A DNA stretch of 64,000 bases from Pachypanchax playfairii (taxonomy: Eukaryota; Chordata; Actinopteri; Cyprinodontiformes; Aplocheilidae), in the NCBI GenBank assembly GCA_006937955.1, contig SSNP01000082.1, positions 101,869-165,868 of the forward strand, read 5' to 3'. The position numbers were made by a program, and so were the translations under genes. Shown here one piece after another: positions 1 through 18,098 of this stretch (position 1 is the first letter of the stretch; the number at the start of each line of letters is the position of its first letter). The notes beneath the pieces were generated by a model. The model was not told the origin of the DNA. It saw nothing but the letters and a program-made list of their open reading frames with translations, and did not search any database.

Positions 1-1373
1 GCGATGCCATGTGACAAAAATGAAAAGAGCAGCCAGCAGTAAAAGGGAGAAAACTCTTGAAGCATTTCAGACTTTTAATTAAATCAACTTCACGTAGAAA
101 CCAACACTAAATAAACACTACATGGAATGGGGGGGGGGCTTATTTTACATTTAGTAAACAAGAAAAGGTTGTAAAATTGACAAATTCAATTAATCTCAGG
201 TTGGTTTATGCCATAATTTACCTTCCTTTTGTCAGTGCTTGCAAAAGCTCCTGAGGAGGACAAATCTCTTAATCCTGGTGGTGAGCGTGCGGCGATTAAA
301 CAGGAACATTTTGCAAAGGAAGCAGAAAGCAAACTCTGCCTTCTTGACCTCGTCTCAGTTTCTCCACCTCACCTGAACGACGGCGGGTTGGAGAGTTGGA
401 TGGCTCCGAGCGCTCGTTCTCACGTGAAGCAAAAAACTAAAGAGGAGGTGCGATTCCAGAGGCAAGGCCTCTTTTGGTTTGCAGATTTAACCTGTTTAAC
501 ACCCTGAAAACCCATTAATAAACAAATGCATCTGCTGTCAGTTAAATGCCTAATGAATGCATTATTGATCAGTCTGTGCCTCACTCCTTAAGACCACCAT
601 ATAATCACACTGCCTTGTTCTTTGCTGGCTTGCTTCCAGGGAAACCGCTACCCCCGAGGCGATTAAAGCCTTGACAAGGACAAGCTCAGCCGTGGTCAAA
701 GAGCAAACCCACACGGCTGCAGTCATTGTATCAGAAAGGCCCTCGAGCTGCAAAAAGATGTAGGAAACTATTAAAGTGCATTTCGAAACTTATCTAAAGA
801 GAATAAAACATAAGGTGAGGAAAGGATATCAAAAACGTTAACTCCCAGAGGCTACTGTAACGTGCTCTGTCTTTATTTGACCAACACGCAGAAAGATTGT
901 TTGATGTGAGGAAGTAGAAAATAAATCAGTGACCATTAATGAAGCGATAAAAAATGACAGTGAAGGATCAGCAGGATGCTGCTACAGTCTCCTTTTTTTT
1001 AAGGTTCTGCTCTTTTCCAGTTATTGAATTCTGGCGCGGTTTTATGTTCGAAGATATAGCACCTCAGTTTCTAACCTGCACCTTCTTGGCTCGTTAATTT
1101 TTGTCATTGTTATACAAGTTCAATTAAATTCTTCTTGCTCGAACAGGGCGCACGACTGAGGTTATGAAATACAATGCAATCTTATCAAGTTATGCTAAAT
1201 CATGTCAAACTTTCACTTTCGCTTGAATGACGTTACATGAACGAAGAACGTCGCGGTGGGATTTTCTTCTGCAACTGCAATAATCAGTCCAAATATTTAC
1301 TATTTTCTCCACAAGGTCCTGCAGATATAATGTCAGCAAGGACAAAGGAGTTAAAAAATAAAAAAATACTCAC
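1..1373. other. megf11 intron, nothing recognised
   Basis: AT-rich intron between the last visible EMI exon and the next megf11 exon outside the window. I looked for a Cys-rich EGF exon on the minus strand and found none. Short open frames here lack splice or coding support. Confidence 0.5.
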
Positions 1374-5052
<3,679 letters not shown>

Positions 5053-7414
5053 CCTTTCTCTCTGAGAAGAAAACAGGAAAGAAAAAAGTACGGTTGATGG
5101 GTGGATTAACTTTAAAACTCTGTTAAACTCCCTACACATGAATGCATGCTGATAACTTTCTGTTTGATTTTTGATATTTTGGATAATTCAAATAGCATGT
5201 CAGTTTTAATACTTTTATTATTACTAGTAAGTAGAGACTCTGTTTTTGTTTTGGATCCAAGAACACAGGGATATTCTAAGATCACAATACTAAGACTTAT
5301 CTAGCTGAGATGGTGAAAGAGTCAAATAGAAAATGACACTTAATTTTCACATATGCATTCACCACCACAGAGTCCATTCTTACACCCAAATCTTCATGAT
5401 GTGCTGGCAAAGATTTAATGGACTCGCATCATGAGTGCAAATATTTAATATGACTCCTAATAATAATAATAACAATAATAAAAACAATAACACAGTCGCA
5501 AAACTCTGCTGGTGACCTTGCATTATTTGATTCATATATCTAGTTAGTTTTATTGACCTAGCAGTGTATTTTATTGAAGCTTGGATCTGAACAAAAGCCT
5601 ACATTTATGTGTTTATCCCCCAAAAAAGGTCACAATCAGGGGAAAACAACCTGCATCTTAATTTTGCCTCATTTTCATGTTTTTTGCTTGAATCAACTCG
5701 ACTGATCCGTCTCATAGATCATCTTTATGATAAACTGGTTGCAGGAATGCTGCGGGGAAGTTGAAGCTGAAAGAAGACACATGCCCCCTGGTGGTTGGCT
5801 GCAGTAATACTCTCTATGGAAACAAAATGGGATATATTCCTGGCATTGACTCACATATTATTATTTCTCAAACATGTTCAACATTAATAAGTTATCTGAT
5901 GCTTAAAAAACACTGTGATTGTATGCACAGACTTTGGCCTTCAAAGTAAGACACCACCTATAAATTAGATATTAGGGCTTAGCTTTTGTACAACACTGGT
6001 AGATCCTTTTTTATATACACCTTCTCATCTGCATGTGGTTTTATGGATGATTATTCAATGAAAAGTACATTAAAATGTGTAACTTTATCTGGTAACTTGA
6101 TTAGTATCTGGCAAAAGGGTATGAAAGCTCATTTAAAAACTGAGCTGTCGTGCATGAGTTCATCTTTGTCTTTACACAAAAACTGTAACTCAGAAAGCGT
6201 GAGAAATGTGAGAAACAGGTTTGTCAGCCAATGAAACAGAACAGTGACTGATTTAATCAGACATTCTGAGCATGACAAAATTATCAAAAAGAAAAGGAAA
6301 GAAGATAAACTGCAAACATACCAGGACATAATTAAGACATTTTGTGCCAAAACTCCACCCAAAAAAATCCACATCTGCACAAATTTGTTGAAGTTGCAGT
6401 TAATTTGTAGTTTCAACATATGAAAAAACCTAAATAACAAAACAACTAATACTTATTACTAAAAATAATAATTTAAAAATAATCTAATCTCTCAAACGAG
6501 TCACTAAAAGTCACAACCCAGTGAGATTTCAGAGGAATGGCATGCTGCTATTGGCAAATTCCTGCAGAGCAGAGCAAGAATAAGAAAAAAGGAAAATAAA
6601 GAGAGCATAAAAAATGAGATTAGCTGTCACAGATGGATTTTTATGTGCAGTGTTTATCTTTGCATCACATTATTAAAGATAGAAACTGTTTGGGATAACG
6701 TGAATGAATGACACATTTACTAATACCTGCTTGACATTTAGAGATGCGTGTTATGGTAATCTGTGGTGTGCCCTTTTCAGGGGGATAAAAACACAGATTC
6801 TTTATGATTTACTCTGTATTATAAACAATAAACATAAAAAAAAAAAAATTCAAAGAAACCAAATAAAATCATGTTCCTTTACGTTTTGTTATTCAATAAT
6901 GCAGATGTTCACATGTTCAGCTAATCTTCTACACTGAAAGCTGCACATAGCTCACTCACATGTGATAGGAAATCAATTGAACCCCCACTTCCTTTAAGTA
7001 CCAGTTAATCTGAACTGCCATTAGTTAAATTTACTTTTCTATCCTTAACAGGATGATCAGAATACATGCATGTTGCAGGTCACAGCCACTCTTCTATTAA
7101 AGTGTGTCTGTGGGGGGGAAAAATCCTTTAGAAACTACAAGAACTGCTCAGAGGACTTGAAAGCTTTTAGCATTTCTCAGATTGGACCACCAGCTTGAGT
7201 CATTTCTCTAATCGACTCTGGACAAGAAGTATTTTACAACTTGTCACATGTTTCAAATCTTATTGCTTGCTGTTAGAGTGATAAAGTTAAGATTACCCTG
7301 AAAACGTTGCAGGATAAAAGGAGACGTTGTTATTTTGGTACCTGCAAACAAATAAAGACATCAGGGCGCCTTTGCAGATACAGACAGTGACCGATGTAAT
7401 AGCCAGGGGCTCAC
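5053..7414. other. megf11 5' intron, no feature seen
   Basis: AT-rich sequence between the start-codon exon and the probable 5' untranslated exon. It holds only poly-A/T runs and an ATT/AAT-rich stretch near 5455-5490. Confidence 0.5.
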
Positions 7415-7531
7415 CTGATCCTGCAGCCTGTGGTCTCCGGGTGTTTTCTTATGATGCAGCACAAAGGGACTGAAGTGCTGCTGCACTCTGAGCTGCACAC
7501 TCGCTGGGAGAGGTGATGACAGGTTGCAGAT
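7415..7531 (-). other. megf11: probable 5' untranslated exon of megf11
   Basis: A 117-base segment on the minus strand has a good acceptor (CTGCTGTAG) at its upstream end and a consensus donor (CAG/GTGAGC) at its downstream end. It lies 2.4 kb upstream of the exon with the start codon, in the right orientation. It has no open frame joining that exon, so it is best read as a spliced leader exon. This is inferred from splice signals only; no transcript was seen. Confidence 0.45.
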
Positions 7532-10500
7532 CTACAGCAGAAAAGAAAAATAATGAGCTTATGATGACACACTGAAGACATTTGCTGCTTTACTGACTCT
7601 TGTGCACACAAGCTCATAAATTTCCTCACGGGATTGAAAGTCTCATCAGGTATATAGTTCACACAAGCCCATCCTGAAAGGACAGTTTTACTCTGTGCGG
7701 CCTCCACATCCGACCACTCAGTTCTCACCACCAACCCACTGTTCACAAAGTCACACACACACACACACACACACAAAGGACTACGTAAGAGGAGCTGATA
7801 GAATGAACTGTTAACACTTCACATGGTACAAGTGGCTTGTCCACAATGTGACGAGTTCACATTATCTGTGCTGAATATTGAAGCTCAAATGGGTGTTATT
7901 GCACTGACAACAGAATCACACAGATTTCTAACACGATGCAGCTTGTAATGATTTCATTGGGGGCGGTGTTCAGAGGTCAGAGGTTTGAGTTTCTGCCTTT
8001 TTAAATTACTCTGAATCCTGGATTAAAAGGGAAATGCAACAAACGAAAATAATTTGTGTATGTTACGTAAACGATTCAGCATAATTTTATCTAATAAAAT
8101 GTTTAGAGTGATCATAGTTAGGCCTTTTACGTCAGTTGTGCTCAGATAAAGTAACATTTAAATAATAAGAAATAATTAAAATGTGTTTTGGCTGATTTAG
8201 TCCTGTAGTATCAAACCACAATACACCTCTTTAACGCTACCATCACTGGCCTCAAAAACCTGCTCTAAATCATCTTATTCTACCATGTAATGGAGGATAT
8301 AAGAGCTACAGCTCAAAAGTACCAATTATTATATCTATTATTCGAGTTATTAAACAAATTTTTACCCTTGGAAGTTTTATTCAGTGAACTTATGCTGTAT
8401 AACGCTGTATAGGTATTTTAAGGACACAAGAATAAAAGCTTTTCTTTTACATTTTTTTTTTAGATTTTCAGCACCAAACTGCAGCTACGAATATGGATTT
8501 GAAATCAAAGCAGTGTGGAAGTTTTAATGTCAGTTTCTACTGCATTTGATCTGGTCACAGTCAACCTCCAGTGAGTTATATGGGAGTGTGTTTGTGTGCA
8601 GAATAGATGATGTCAGCAGCAGTTTAGTGACTTTAACAATCTGAATGTCAAGGTCAAGAAGCTCCTTTATATCTTGCATTGCCTGAACACATCCATGACA
8701 TCTTCTTTAGTGTGAATTTGAACATTTAAATGTGTCTTTTAAAAGATGAATATGATTCTTTTAGTTTTTTTTTACGTGACACAGTTTTTAAGTAAGTAAC
8801 TTTTAAAACTAATTGTTGATTCTACATCCAGAAAGCGTGAACAAAGTGCTGCAGAGGACAAAGGAGCTGAATCAATATTACACTCATCACTTGGGGCTCT
8901 CCTGTATTTCTTTCTCCTGTGTGAGCTGAAATCCCTGAAAACAGCATCTTTATGTTTTAAACTTCAAACATGTTCACTTTACACCAAACAAATTGTCCTC
9001 CAGAGACCTTATTCAACCTAAATGTGTTTCTCTCCTGTTCGTCACCCCTTTGATTGCTGAGACTATGAAACCCTCCCGATCGATGAGCGGATGCATCTGT
9101 TTCAGCTGACAAACAGCTGAAATAGCAACATCTTTTAGGCTCTTGAGGTACAAGCATCGGAGTATAGAGTCAAGGTTTATGTGGGATACGGTGTGTGTGT
9201 GATACGGGCGTCTGAATCCTGACACATCTTCTTCTTTAACATGGGACACCTACCAGGAGAAGCATTAACTCAGATGAGGCAGAGTCACCTCTGTCCCCCG
9301 GACTGCCCATCAGTGAAGACACTGAATGATTAAAACCTTGTGTCTAAAATCTGTGACTTATTGAAGAGCAGTGCAATTAACCACGCTGTCCCCTGGATGA
9401 CCACTGCTGGATGAATGACGCACAACAGAACCCCTACCACACATCTTTGATGAGTCCTTAGTTTTAGTCCTGCTCATGTTGATTTTCCTGTAATCTAAAC
9501 CAGTCAACTGAAACATTACTTGATATTGACCAGTCTTTCCCGATGCATCGTGGGAGAATTCCCAATCAGAGTCAGATTGGGTCATGCAACAAGCATGATT
9601 GCAAGCGGAAGCCTCATACAACCTTATGAGGATTGTTCTGGATACTCAATCTGTTTTGTAATCACTACTGAAGGATTCTGCAGCATCTTAATTCAGAGTG
9701 ATCTAAAGGTTACCAATGTTACCACACTGCACGGACTCTCAATGAGGTGAACCCCACGCTGGCGAGCCTTTTCTCTCACTGGTGGCTTCGAGTCATTAAG
9801 AGTCAGGGCTCATTAGAGAGGCCGTGGCGTGGTGCATCGGAGATACTGGTTCCCCGAGTTCAGCTGCATACCTGAATGTCTGATGTGTTAAAGACCAAGA
9901 GGAGAGGAAAGGAACAAAAACATCAAACAGAATTTCAGCTTGTTAGTCGTAAACTGTATTTAAAGCACTATGATTGTGTTTTTATTGCTCAATTAAAAAG
10001 GATTTGAGGGAAACCACTTCATGAAGGAGAATTGATTGCCTAAAATCTTAATATTTAAAAAGGAATTTGTTATAATTAATTTGTTTTTGGTTACAGTTGT
10101 TTTCCATTTTTATAAATATAAAGCACTTTGGTCCCCCCAAGACATTTCATGTAACCTTTTTTTTTTCTTCCAGAGGTGTTGTTAGGATTTGGAAACATCG
10201 GGGGCCACAGCCCTGACTAGACAACTTTGGATTTCTGTACATCAGTTCCAATATTTTCAACTTTTTGGAAAGTTCAAATGATATAAGATGTGTTGTGCAC
10301 TAATTTGCAAAGGCTGGCCACAACATGATTTATTTTTCCACTTAGAACACACTTTTTAGAACTACTGAGTTCCACTAGATTCATTGGTTTCAGCNTTGTA
10401 GGTGAAGCAGCATCATTATGCAGCTACAGTTAAAGAAGAAAACGTTCATGTCAAGTTCTTCAGCCTCTCCTATACTTCCTTCCATCCAACTGGAAGGTCA

Positions 10501-12385
10501 CCGGTTCTAATTCTAGGTTTGGAGGTTACTTTGACTAATTTTTTACAAGAAAATCACAGTGATAATTGATAGTTTTTTGGAATTTTGTGTTTATTTGGTT
10601 TTGAGTTTTCAGTATTTGTATTCTAAGATTTTTCATTTCTGTTTATATTAAGTCTTCTGTTTAGTGTAGTAAGTTCTTTTTCTTCACTTTCTCATCTGCT
10701 TCTTATCCAGTAATCCCCCTCCTAGTAAACATAGTCATCGTTGTCTTTAGTTCTTTGTCAGATTAAACTTTTACTTCCTCGGACCTTGTTGTTCGATTGT
10801 TCAACCCTGTTTTTTTTTATGCATCCATCTCTCTCTGCACTGCTTCCTGGTTTCTCAGTAGGTTTGCTTTGCTGTTTTGTCCACCTTTTCTTGTTTTAGA
10901 ACTCACACATTTTGGTTTCCAGAGAGTTTCCATACCCACATGTCTGGATTTGGAGTCCGCAAATAGTACAATTCATGAAAACCATGACACTTGATGTTGA
11001 CAATTACCAGCAGACAAGGCAAGATGTCTATTGTCATACCAGCAATTTCAAATATCAACAATATAAGACTAAAATATTACTTTTGTTATTATTTGTCAAC
11101 TCTTATGACATTCATTTCTATTAATATTCTTCTTGAATCACTCAGTCACTCACACCTGTTCCTCACCTGTGTTAATCAGCCCAGCTGTTGACACTCAACA
11201 ATCACTGATCTCCCCAGTCATGCTCAGTTGACTTTTACAGGCTTTTTATTGTTCGTACACTGCTGTATTCCTGTTCCTGAGATTCTGCTGTGTCTTGATT
11301 TGTAAGTTTTGCTATTGTTGCCCTGTCACCTTCTTATTTTATTAATAGTTTTAATTAATATCCAAATCTGCACTCTGGGTCCATTTAAAACATCACAATA
11401 TGACATAAATTGTATTATATAACAATAGTTTAAAGAAAGTCTCTCAGAATAAAACTAATTAGCTTCAGTAAATTGCTTTTAACATTTTCTTTTATTGCCT
11501 TTTGTTTTATTATATTATTGTGTTTTAATCATTTTCAGTCTTATTCCTCCCTAATTTCTTTTCACTAACATCCCTTTGAAGGGGCCAAATACATACACAC
11601 TGAAATGGCAACTGTCCACGAGGCCCAAGAGAGTGTTTGTGGCTTTTTTTATGGGAATTTGAGTAATGCTGACAACACAAGTGGAGCCAAGGCAGCAATG
11701 TCTTAAACTTGACCTCTCTCTTCTCGCTACTTTACTCTTTTATTACCTCTCTGACTTTAGGTAGAACCATCTTGACATGATTCACTTAAAGATTTTTACA
11801 TTAGAGGCTCTAAATGTGAAACATTCTGGACATTTAATATATATGTTGATTTGTTGTAAATAGCACGTAAATTAATTTGTCACATAAAATCTTACACAGT
11901 TTAAACTTAAAGCAGCTGCAAAATATTTTCTGAGCAGAGTTAGGATGAACAGAATGGGACAGATGTCTCCGCCATCACAACAGCTCACATTATATTTTAA
12001 CTTTACTTGAATATTATATCAGAAATGTAAAATGTTCACTATAGATATTAAATTTAGATGAGATGAAGTAATCTTTTGGCTCAAAAGTAAAATGTTGATT
12101 TATATGTTCATATAATCTTACTTTAATTGACTTCAAATTAATATGGATTTCAGGTCAAGCTTGTTTATGATACAGTTCTGGTAAAAATTGATGATAAAAA
12201 AACAATAAAATTTGATAAATTGGCTGAAATAAACAGAAGTTTTATACTTTATTCCAGCATTTAGTGTGTGTGTGTTTTCATCGTGTCTGAAGATGTAAAA
12301 AATGAAGGTGTTTTAATAATGATATTCTTAAACCTTCTAAAACTTTCTATCACATTCTCGTGTTTTAGGGTAACACAATGGCAGT
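7532..12385. other. megf11 leader intron, left part
   Basis: No gene recognised. Contains a (CA)n microsatellite at 7752-7775, one undetermined base (N) at 10395 and a probable old repeat at 10600-11320 (listed separately). The remainder is AT-rich. Confidence 0.5.
10600..11320. repeat. probable degraded interspersed repeat
   Basis: The stretch has CACACCTGTTCCTCACCTGTGT, then TTAATCAGCCCAGCTG and T-rich text with repeated TTCCTG and TTGTT words. I know this wording as common in dispersed fish repeats. Boundaries and family are uncertain. Confidence 0.3.
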
Positions 12386-12389
12386 CAGT

Positions 12390-12490
12390 CATTTTCTTTA
12401 TCGCTTGTTCCTGTTCAGGGTTGTGGGGGAGCTGATGCCTATCTCCAGTGGTCATTTGGCAGGAGGCGGGGTCACACCCTGGACATGTTA
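12390..12490 (-). repeat. fragment of common teleost interspersed repeat
   Basis: The reverse complement reads as a tail of the same element seen at 19160-19470: GACCACTGGAGATAGGCATC, then CCCCACAACCCTGAACAGGA and AAGCGATAAAGAAAATGACT. It is one of about five copies in the window. Confidence 0.6.
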
Positions 12491-12499
12491 ACAAAATTA

Positions 12500-15400
12500 A
12501 ATTTTTCTAAAAATCCCTTTAGAATAATTTTGAACCCTTTTGATATCATCATTATCTTAATAGTAATTGTGGGAAAACTATGTTTCCACACTGGTGAATT
12601 TTAATGCCTTTTCTAACCTTTTTTATTGGATTATAGTTTGGTGTAAAAAAACAAAAAACAAATAAATATTGTCAGAACATGACCTAATTGACAGAGTTCA
12701 TAATAATATTTATTATTATATTAATTTATTATATATTAATTAAATTGACACTTGCTACCTCTCCACCAAATAATAGAACACATTTGTTTTTGAGGAAAGC
12801 ACTGATCCTGTTAAAGACGAAGAGTTCTTAGAAACTTAGAAACCAGCATGTCAAATTTGATACGTTTGGCATTAAAGAATTTATATAAATATTTATTATT
12901 GTCTATACCATGCAGTTAATTAACAAGTATAGGAAATTACTCTACAAATGATTTTGTTATTTCAGTCCCTTCTAAATTTGTATGCAGTTAAAATATCAAC
13001 ACATAAATATATAACGATATTGTGGTAATGAATAAATCACAAGATGGAATGATGTTGTTTTTTTTATTGAGACATCAAGTTCTGGATACTGAATGTAAAT
13101 GAAGCCTTATTTTGACGCCATATATTAAAGCCATGATTTAAAGAGACTCCATATAATATTGATGACCATTTAAAAAATGATGTGAAAGAGCTGAAGTCAC
13201 ATGACCTCTCAGCAGCTTTAGGGAACCTGTCAGACAGGGTGTGAAAACTGGCTGCTATCTGCCTGATCATCAGCACACGACGACACAATTTCCACCACTT
13301 TGATTCCTGCCTGGTTGTTAAAGCACCTGGGAAAAACCGCCGTGCGTCGTTTAACAGGAGCTTAATTCAGCTCACATGGTTTATTCATGGGACGACTTCT
13401 GATATCACGACTCTCATAAATCACACGGTGCAGCACGCTGGACGTCCATGCGCTCGGGCAGGGCTCACTAATCTCAACACCATCTTTCATCTGAATAACC
13501 TTGCTTCACTGCAGGGCAGGCTAACATCACACACAGCCTATTGGAAGGGGACGCCCTCCTTGTACTTTAGTTTTCTTCACTCTGTGCGGAAAGATTGCAG
13601 CCAGTCTACGCAGACAAGCGCTCCCAGAGCAGGAACGTTTCCCCCGCTCTCAACCACAGGCAATAATGAGAAATTGTCTGTGGTCGGACTTCAGAGAAAC
13701 TAATCTAGTCTAACGTTAGCTTTATGAATGTAGAATCAGACACATGGGGGAGGAGAGCAGCTGAGCTAGTCAGCCATCTGTTCAGAAGCTGTTCAAAGAA
13801 AAGAACAGAAAATTTGAAACTAATATGAGTAAACATGTTCATCAAATATAGATAATAGAACACAGCATATAGCAACTTTGTCCTCGATTTTTTATTTTGG
13901 TTTTTCCTCGCTGACAAACACGATCCCACTGCTGTGTTATTAATTATATTTGGATTTTGAACAAAATCTACTCTCTATTCTACACTACATGCCATCAATT
14001 ACTAGCTTTAGGCCAACATTTTTTTTTAAAAGAAAGCTAATTAGTGAAACAAAACCACCTAATAAACTAAAACAACAGCATGCTTGCTTGATGTCACATT
14101 GCTCTGCCTGCTGTTTAGAATAGTCACAGAGTTTTTGCTTCATGCTTTTAATAACAAACCGCAGGCATCACGTTGGAGATCAAATGTTTTGTAATATCCT
14201 CTGCTACATCTGTCCTCTCCACAGCCAGGCTTTGGCCTCCAGTCGGGCTCTTCCAAGCACCAGTAAGGATCCTCACTCAGACAATTATCTAGCCTGTGAC
14301 TGATTGCGAGTAATGAGAACTGATGGGGAACAGTTGGACATCTTTAGACAGATTAATGTGTGAATATTAGCCTGTTGAACCTTCTGCTCTCTCCCACCAG
14401 GATGATTTTCAGACGAGCATATTTACCAGCCGACCTGCTTTTTTTCTTTCTTTCTTTTTTTTACTGTATTCTCATTCTTCAGCTTCAGCAAAGCTAAGGT
14501 CAAACTCAGCAGAAGTTAGGTGTGGACAGGAAAACAAATGGAAGAAGGTAAAAAGGAAGGTAGAAAGTAAAGTCAAGCTGAGCAGCATGGGATGAAATGC
14601 TGAAACAACAGCACAGCTGCCAGGGCAATTTTACACTCGGATAACTTCACACCTCAGTCACCAGCCCCTTTCCAACTCTGAACCTTGTGTCTTCTTTGTC
14701 TCTTCATTTATTTTGTGTCAGTGTCCAAGATGTGAGAAGCCATGCAGTGAGAAAGCCGTCCCAAATGTCACATGGTAAGCGACGTGTGAAGAAAACGGGG
14801 TTAGAAAGGAAAAGCAAAACCACTGCGTGTGGATGCACTTTTCGTTCTCTGAAGACCATCATTTGGCATCTCAAAGGGACTTCACATCACACCTAGGAAA
14901 ACAAATAGCATGTAATCCTGGACTGATGTGCACACTGCAGTCGAAAAAGTTTTCTTTTAGTAAAAATATGACTGCCAAAGTTTAAATACGCAAGCCTCTT
15001 CAGCAAAATGTACTTAAAGTGTATATGATTTAAGTATAAATCTCACTCCAAAAAGGTTTCCCACAACTAAACAAACAAAAAATTAGATCTTTGTTGATTT
15101 GAACCTTTAAATAACACACAGCTTTTTCAATGTTTTTCATCAACCAGCTCCATTGTATTTGAAAAAAACAAAAATAAATCTATAAATTTATGTCAAAAAC
15201 ACATTCAAAATAAGTTAGGAGAGAAGCATATTACCCTTTTGTTTCATCATCCTTCCTTTAAGCACACTCTTTTAATATTTTGGAAGCTCAGAATACTGAT
15301 GGTTTCACATTGTGTGAAGAATCTGTGTCCTTTCTCGCAAGCAACAAAGATTTTGGATGCTCAACAGTATGGTCTTTGTATAATTATTGATATGAACATT

Positions 15401-15950
15401 TCCATAAGAGGAGAATCTAGATTGAATTCAGGCCAGTCAGACACAAACAGTGTTATGAGTCAGACAAAATGAGGTCTATAGTTGTTCTGCTGTACATCAA
15501 AGAAGAAAAATAATATTTGGATGGTAGCATGCAGTAGTTAGTGTTAAACAACTTATTTCTTTATAACTGTTTTAGTGAGTCAGATTTTCTTGTAAACTGT
15601 TAAAGTGGTCCTTATTGACAGTTTTTGAGATTTATGAAGGTTTTTCCAAATATTTAATTGTACTTTTTCCACCTTTTTATCACTAATTTTACACCCAGAC
15701 TGTGACAGCATATAATGCAGAATAGGATTAGAAGATTAGGAAAGTGGATGACAAAACAAGCCACAGCAGATGAACAGTATCTGAAAGTCGTGTCTTAAAG
15801 AAACAATCCCTGACACAGAACCTGAAAGACGCATCCTGCCTCTAAAAGGCCCAGTAGGTCTTTGGGATGGTGTTAAAATACTTATCATGTCGGTCTAATT
15901 GTCATTTCTTCGGTATTTCTCATAGATGCAGTTTGTGTCGTTCTGAAAAG
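12500..15950. other. megf11 leader intron, no gene seen
   Basis: AT-rich intron. I see no exon with family identity; short frames at 13428 and 14687 have no coding or splice support. Confidence 0.45.
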
Positions 15951-15954
15951 ATGA

Positions 15955-16065
15955 TGGTAGGTGACTGACTGGTGACCTGTCTAGGTGGTACTCTGTCTCT
16001 TGACCAATGACCATTAGACAAAGGCACCAGCTCTGCATGACCCTGAACAGAATCAAGCAGACCTT
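15955..16065 (+). repeat. fragment of common teleost interspersed repeat
   Basis: Tail of the 19160-19470 element: GACTGGTGACCTGTCTAGGT, then CACCAGCTCTGCATGACCCT and GAACAGAATCAAGCAG. Degraded. Confidence 0.6.
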
Positions 16066-16411
16066 ACACTGCTCCGCCCACTTTGCTTCTTCTGGTCTTC
16101 ACAACTTTGTAATAGCATTTCTAGTCCAGTGTTTGTTTCACTGACAAATATATAAAACGTGGATAAAAATAAAAGTAATTTTGGAACACTTGGCAGGTAG
16201 ACTACACAAATTAGCTGGTAATAATATCCTAAGTACATCTGTCAGTTATCAGTTCAAAGTGACCCAGGTTTAGTATTTTCTGTATTTACTATGAGCGATG
16301 GACGGATGGATGTCCACAAGACAGTTTCTTTCTAGTTTAGAAGCCTTTTTATGCCTGAGTGATTCATTTGACAGAGTTTAATGACTTACGAAAACTTTCC
16401 TCTTAAAATGA

Positions 16412-17536
16412 TTAAAGAGCAACTCACCCTCAAAACAGTTTTTTTCTGCTTATAAACTGTATTAGTGGGTCTTTACCAATGCAACCTTTCAGTTTCTGGG
16501 CATTTTTTGACATTTTCATGTAAACTTGTTAAAGCTGCTATACTTAATTTGCATAACAAATTAGCTGAACATATTTTTTTCATGCCCATTAAAAACGTTT
16601 CAACACAGCATGGAGGAAAAATATGTTGTAAAGTTAAAAAAAAAAAAGACGAAAAAAAATACTTAAGTGGTTCTCCTGTATTTTTCTAAAAACATCAACA
16701 AATCAAATGGTTCGGCCCGGAAGGAATGATTGGACAGTCTCTCCAGCCATACGGACTTCCACATTTATTTGGTTTCTGTGCTCCTAAAAAACTGAGACAT
16801 ATTACCGCAGCACACCACTGCTGGGAGTGTTCGCTGCTCTACCATGTCACAGCAGGAGAAACAGCCGTCGGCTGGTTCCGCGTCAGGTTCAGGACAAAGT
16901 AACAATTAATGTCAGTTGTTCATTGTTATATTGTTTTCACTTACCGGTGATTCCGCCATGTTACGGTACTTGAATGAACTGCGGACCAGTGTCTTGCACT
17001 CGGCTCAGGGAAATCAGGGATATCAGCTTTAAATTCTACACTTTTTGGTCTAAAAACGTCTTAGTGCTGCCCTCTTATGGTTGAAAGGTGGCTATTGCAT
17101 TTGAATTTTGTGTTTGGCTGAAAGCGGTTAATGCCTACATCAGCATCGTCTCTAAGACCCGCCTCCTGGAGTATAAACCATCTCTCAGACAGACACACTC
17201 GCCCCCGCCCACATATTGTCTCCAGCTTCTCACCAAAGAGCTGCACACAGGGATTTAGAGCAACTGGCTGAAAACTACGACAAAGAGAAAAACTAATATC
17301 ATTAAAAGAATAACTAAATCAGGGCAAAGACTTCCCTGCAGTGGTTGTGATTGTGTGGATGTGATTTATAGTTATTCTCATCATGGTCGGGTTACCTGTC
17401 TGCAACACGGCAGAGTCACACTGGAGCTAATCTGAACACGGAGAAGTGCTACACGTCAATCACAGCTCAGGACCGCCTCTTATAGTAACGCCTTCTTCAG
17501 CATTTTTTAATTTAGAGCGGGTGAGTTCCTCTTTAA
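16412..17536. mobile_element. non-autonomous DNA transposon with TTAA ends (about 1.1 kb)
   Basis: The left end reads TTAAAGAGCAACTCACCC. The reverse complement of the right end reads TTTAAAGAGGAACTCACCC. This gives terminal inverted repeats of about 18 bases with one mismatch, each carrying TTAA at its outer edge. TTAA target duplication is typical of piggyBac-type elements. The interior holds no transposase frame. The TTAAAGAG terminus is shared with the elements at 36477-37206 and 62871-63412. Confidence 0.55.
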
Positions 17537-18035
17537 ACACTGAAAAAGAAGCCAGAATCCAAAAGAAATCTTTGAAAGAACTTCCTATTTTTCACAAGTA
17601 AACCTCCAAAGAAATTCTGGCTCCTTTAAAACAAAACAGAAAAAGTGACGACTGAAGACTTTTGCACAAAACTTTGTTTCTCCAATTTTCTTTTATAATT
17701 TTAATAGTATGGGGTCGAATTCTCCCAATCATCAGTGGATGTTGCACATGTGTTACGCACACAAACACATAGATTTTCCATAAAATAAGCAGAAATTTAA
17801 AGACCACATAACAGGTTACAGACACGTGCTGCCTGAGGGCTCAAAGGCCCTAAACAGCAAACAAAAGTTTCCAACCTTCATCTTTCTTATCAAGATGTTC
17901 CTTGATTCTCTAAATTTTTTCAACATGTTGTGCATCTTTGACAAAGTTTAGGATAAAGTGGGGACTCTTTTTTTTTTTAAAGGAAAATATTTGGTGAAAA
18001 ATAAATACTTTTTTCAAACTAATTCATTAGACACA

Positions 18036-18098
18036 AACAAACAAACGAATGAACGAACGAATGAACAAATGAACGAACGAACGAACGAATGAACAAAT
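18036..18098. repeat. degenerate tetranucleotide repeat (AACG/AATG)
   Basis: Tandem AAAC, AACG and AATG units over about 60 bases in the megf11 leader intron. No other feature is seen from 17537 to 19140. Confidence 0.8.
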
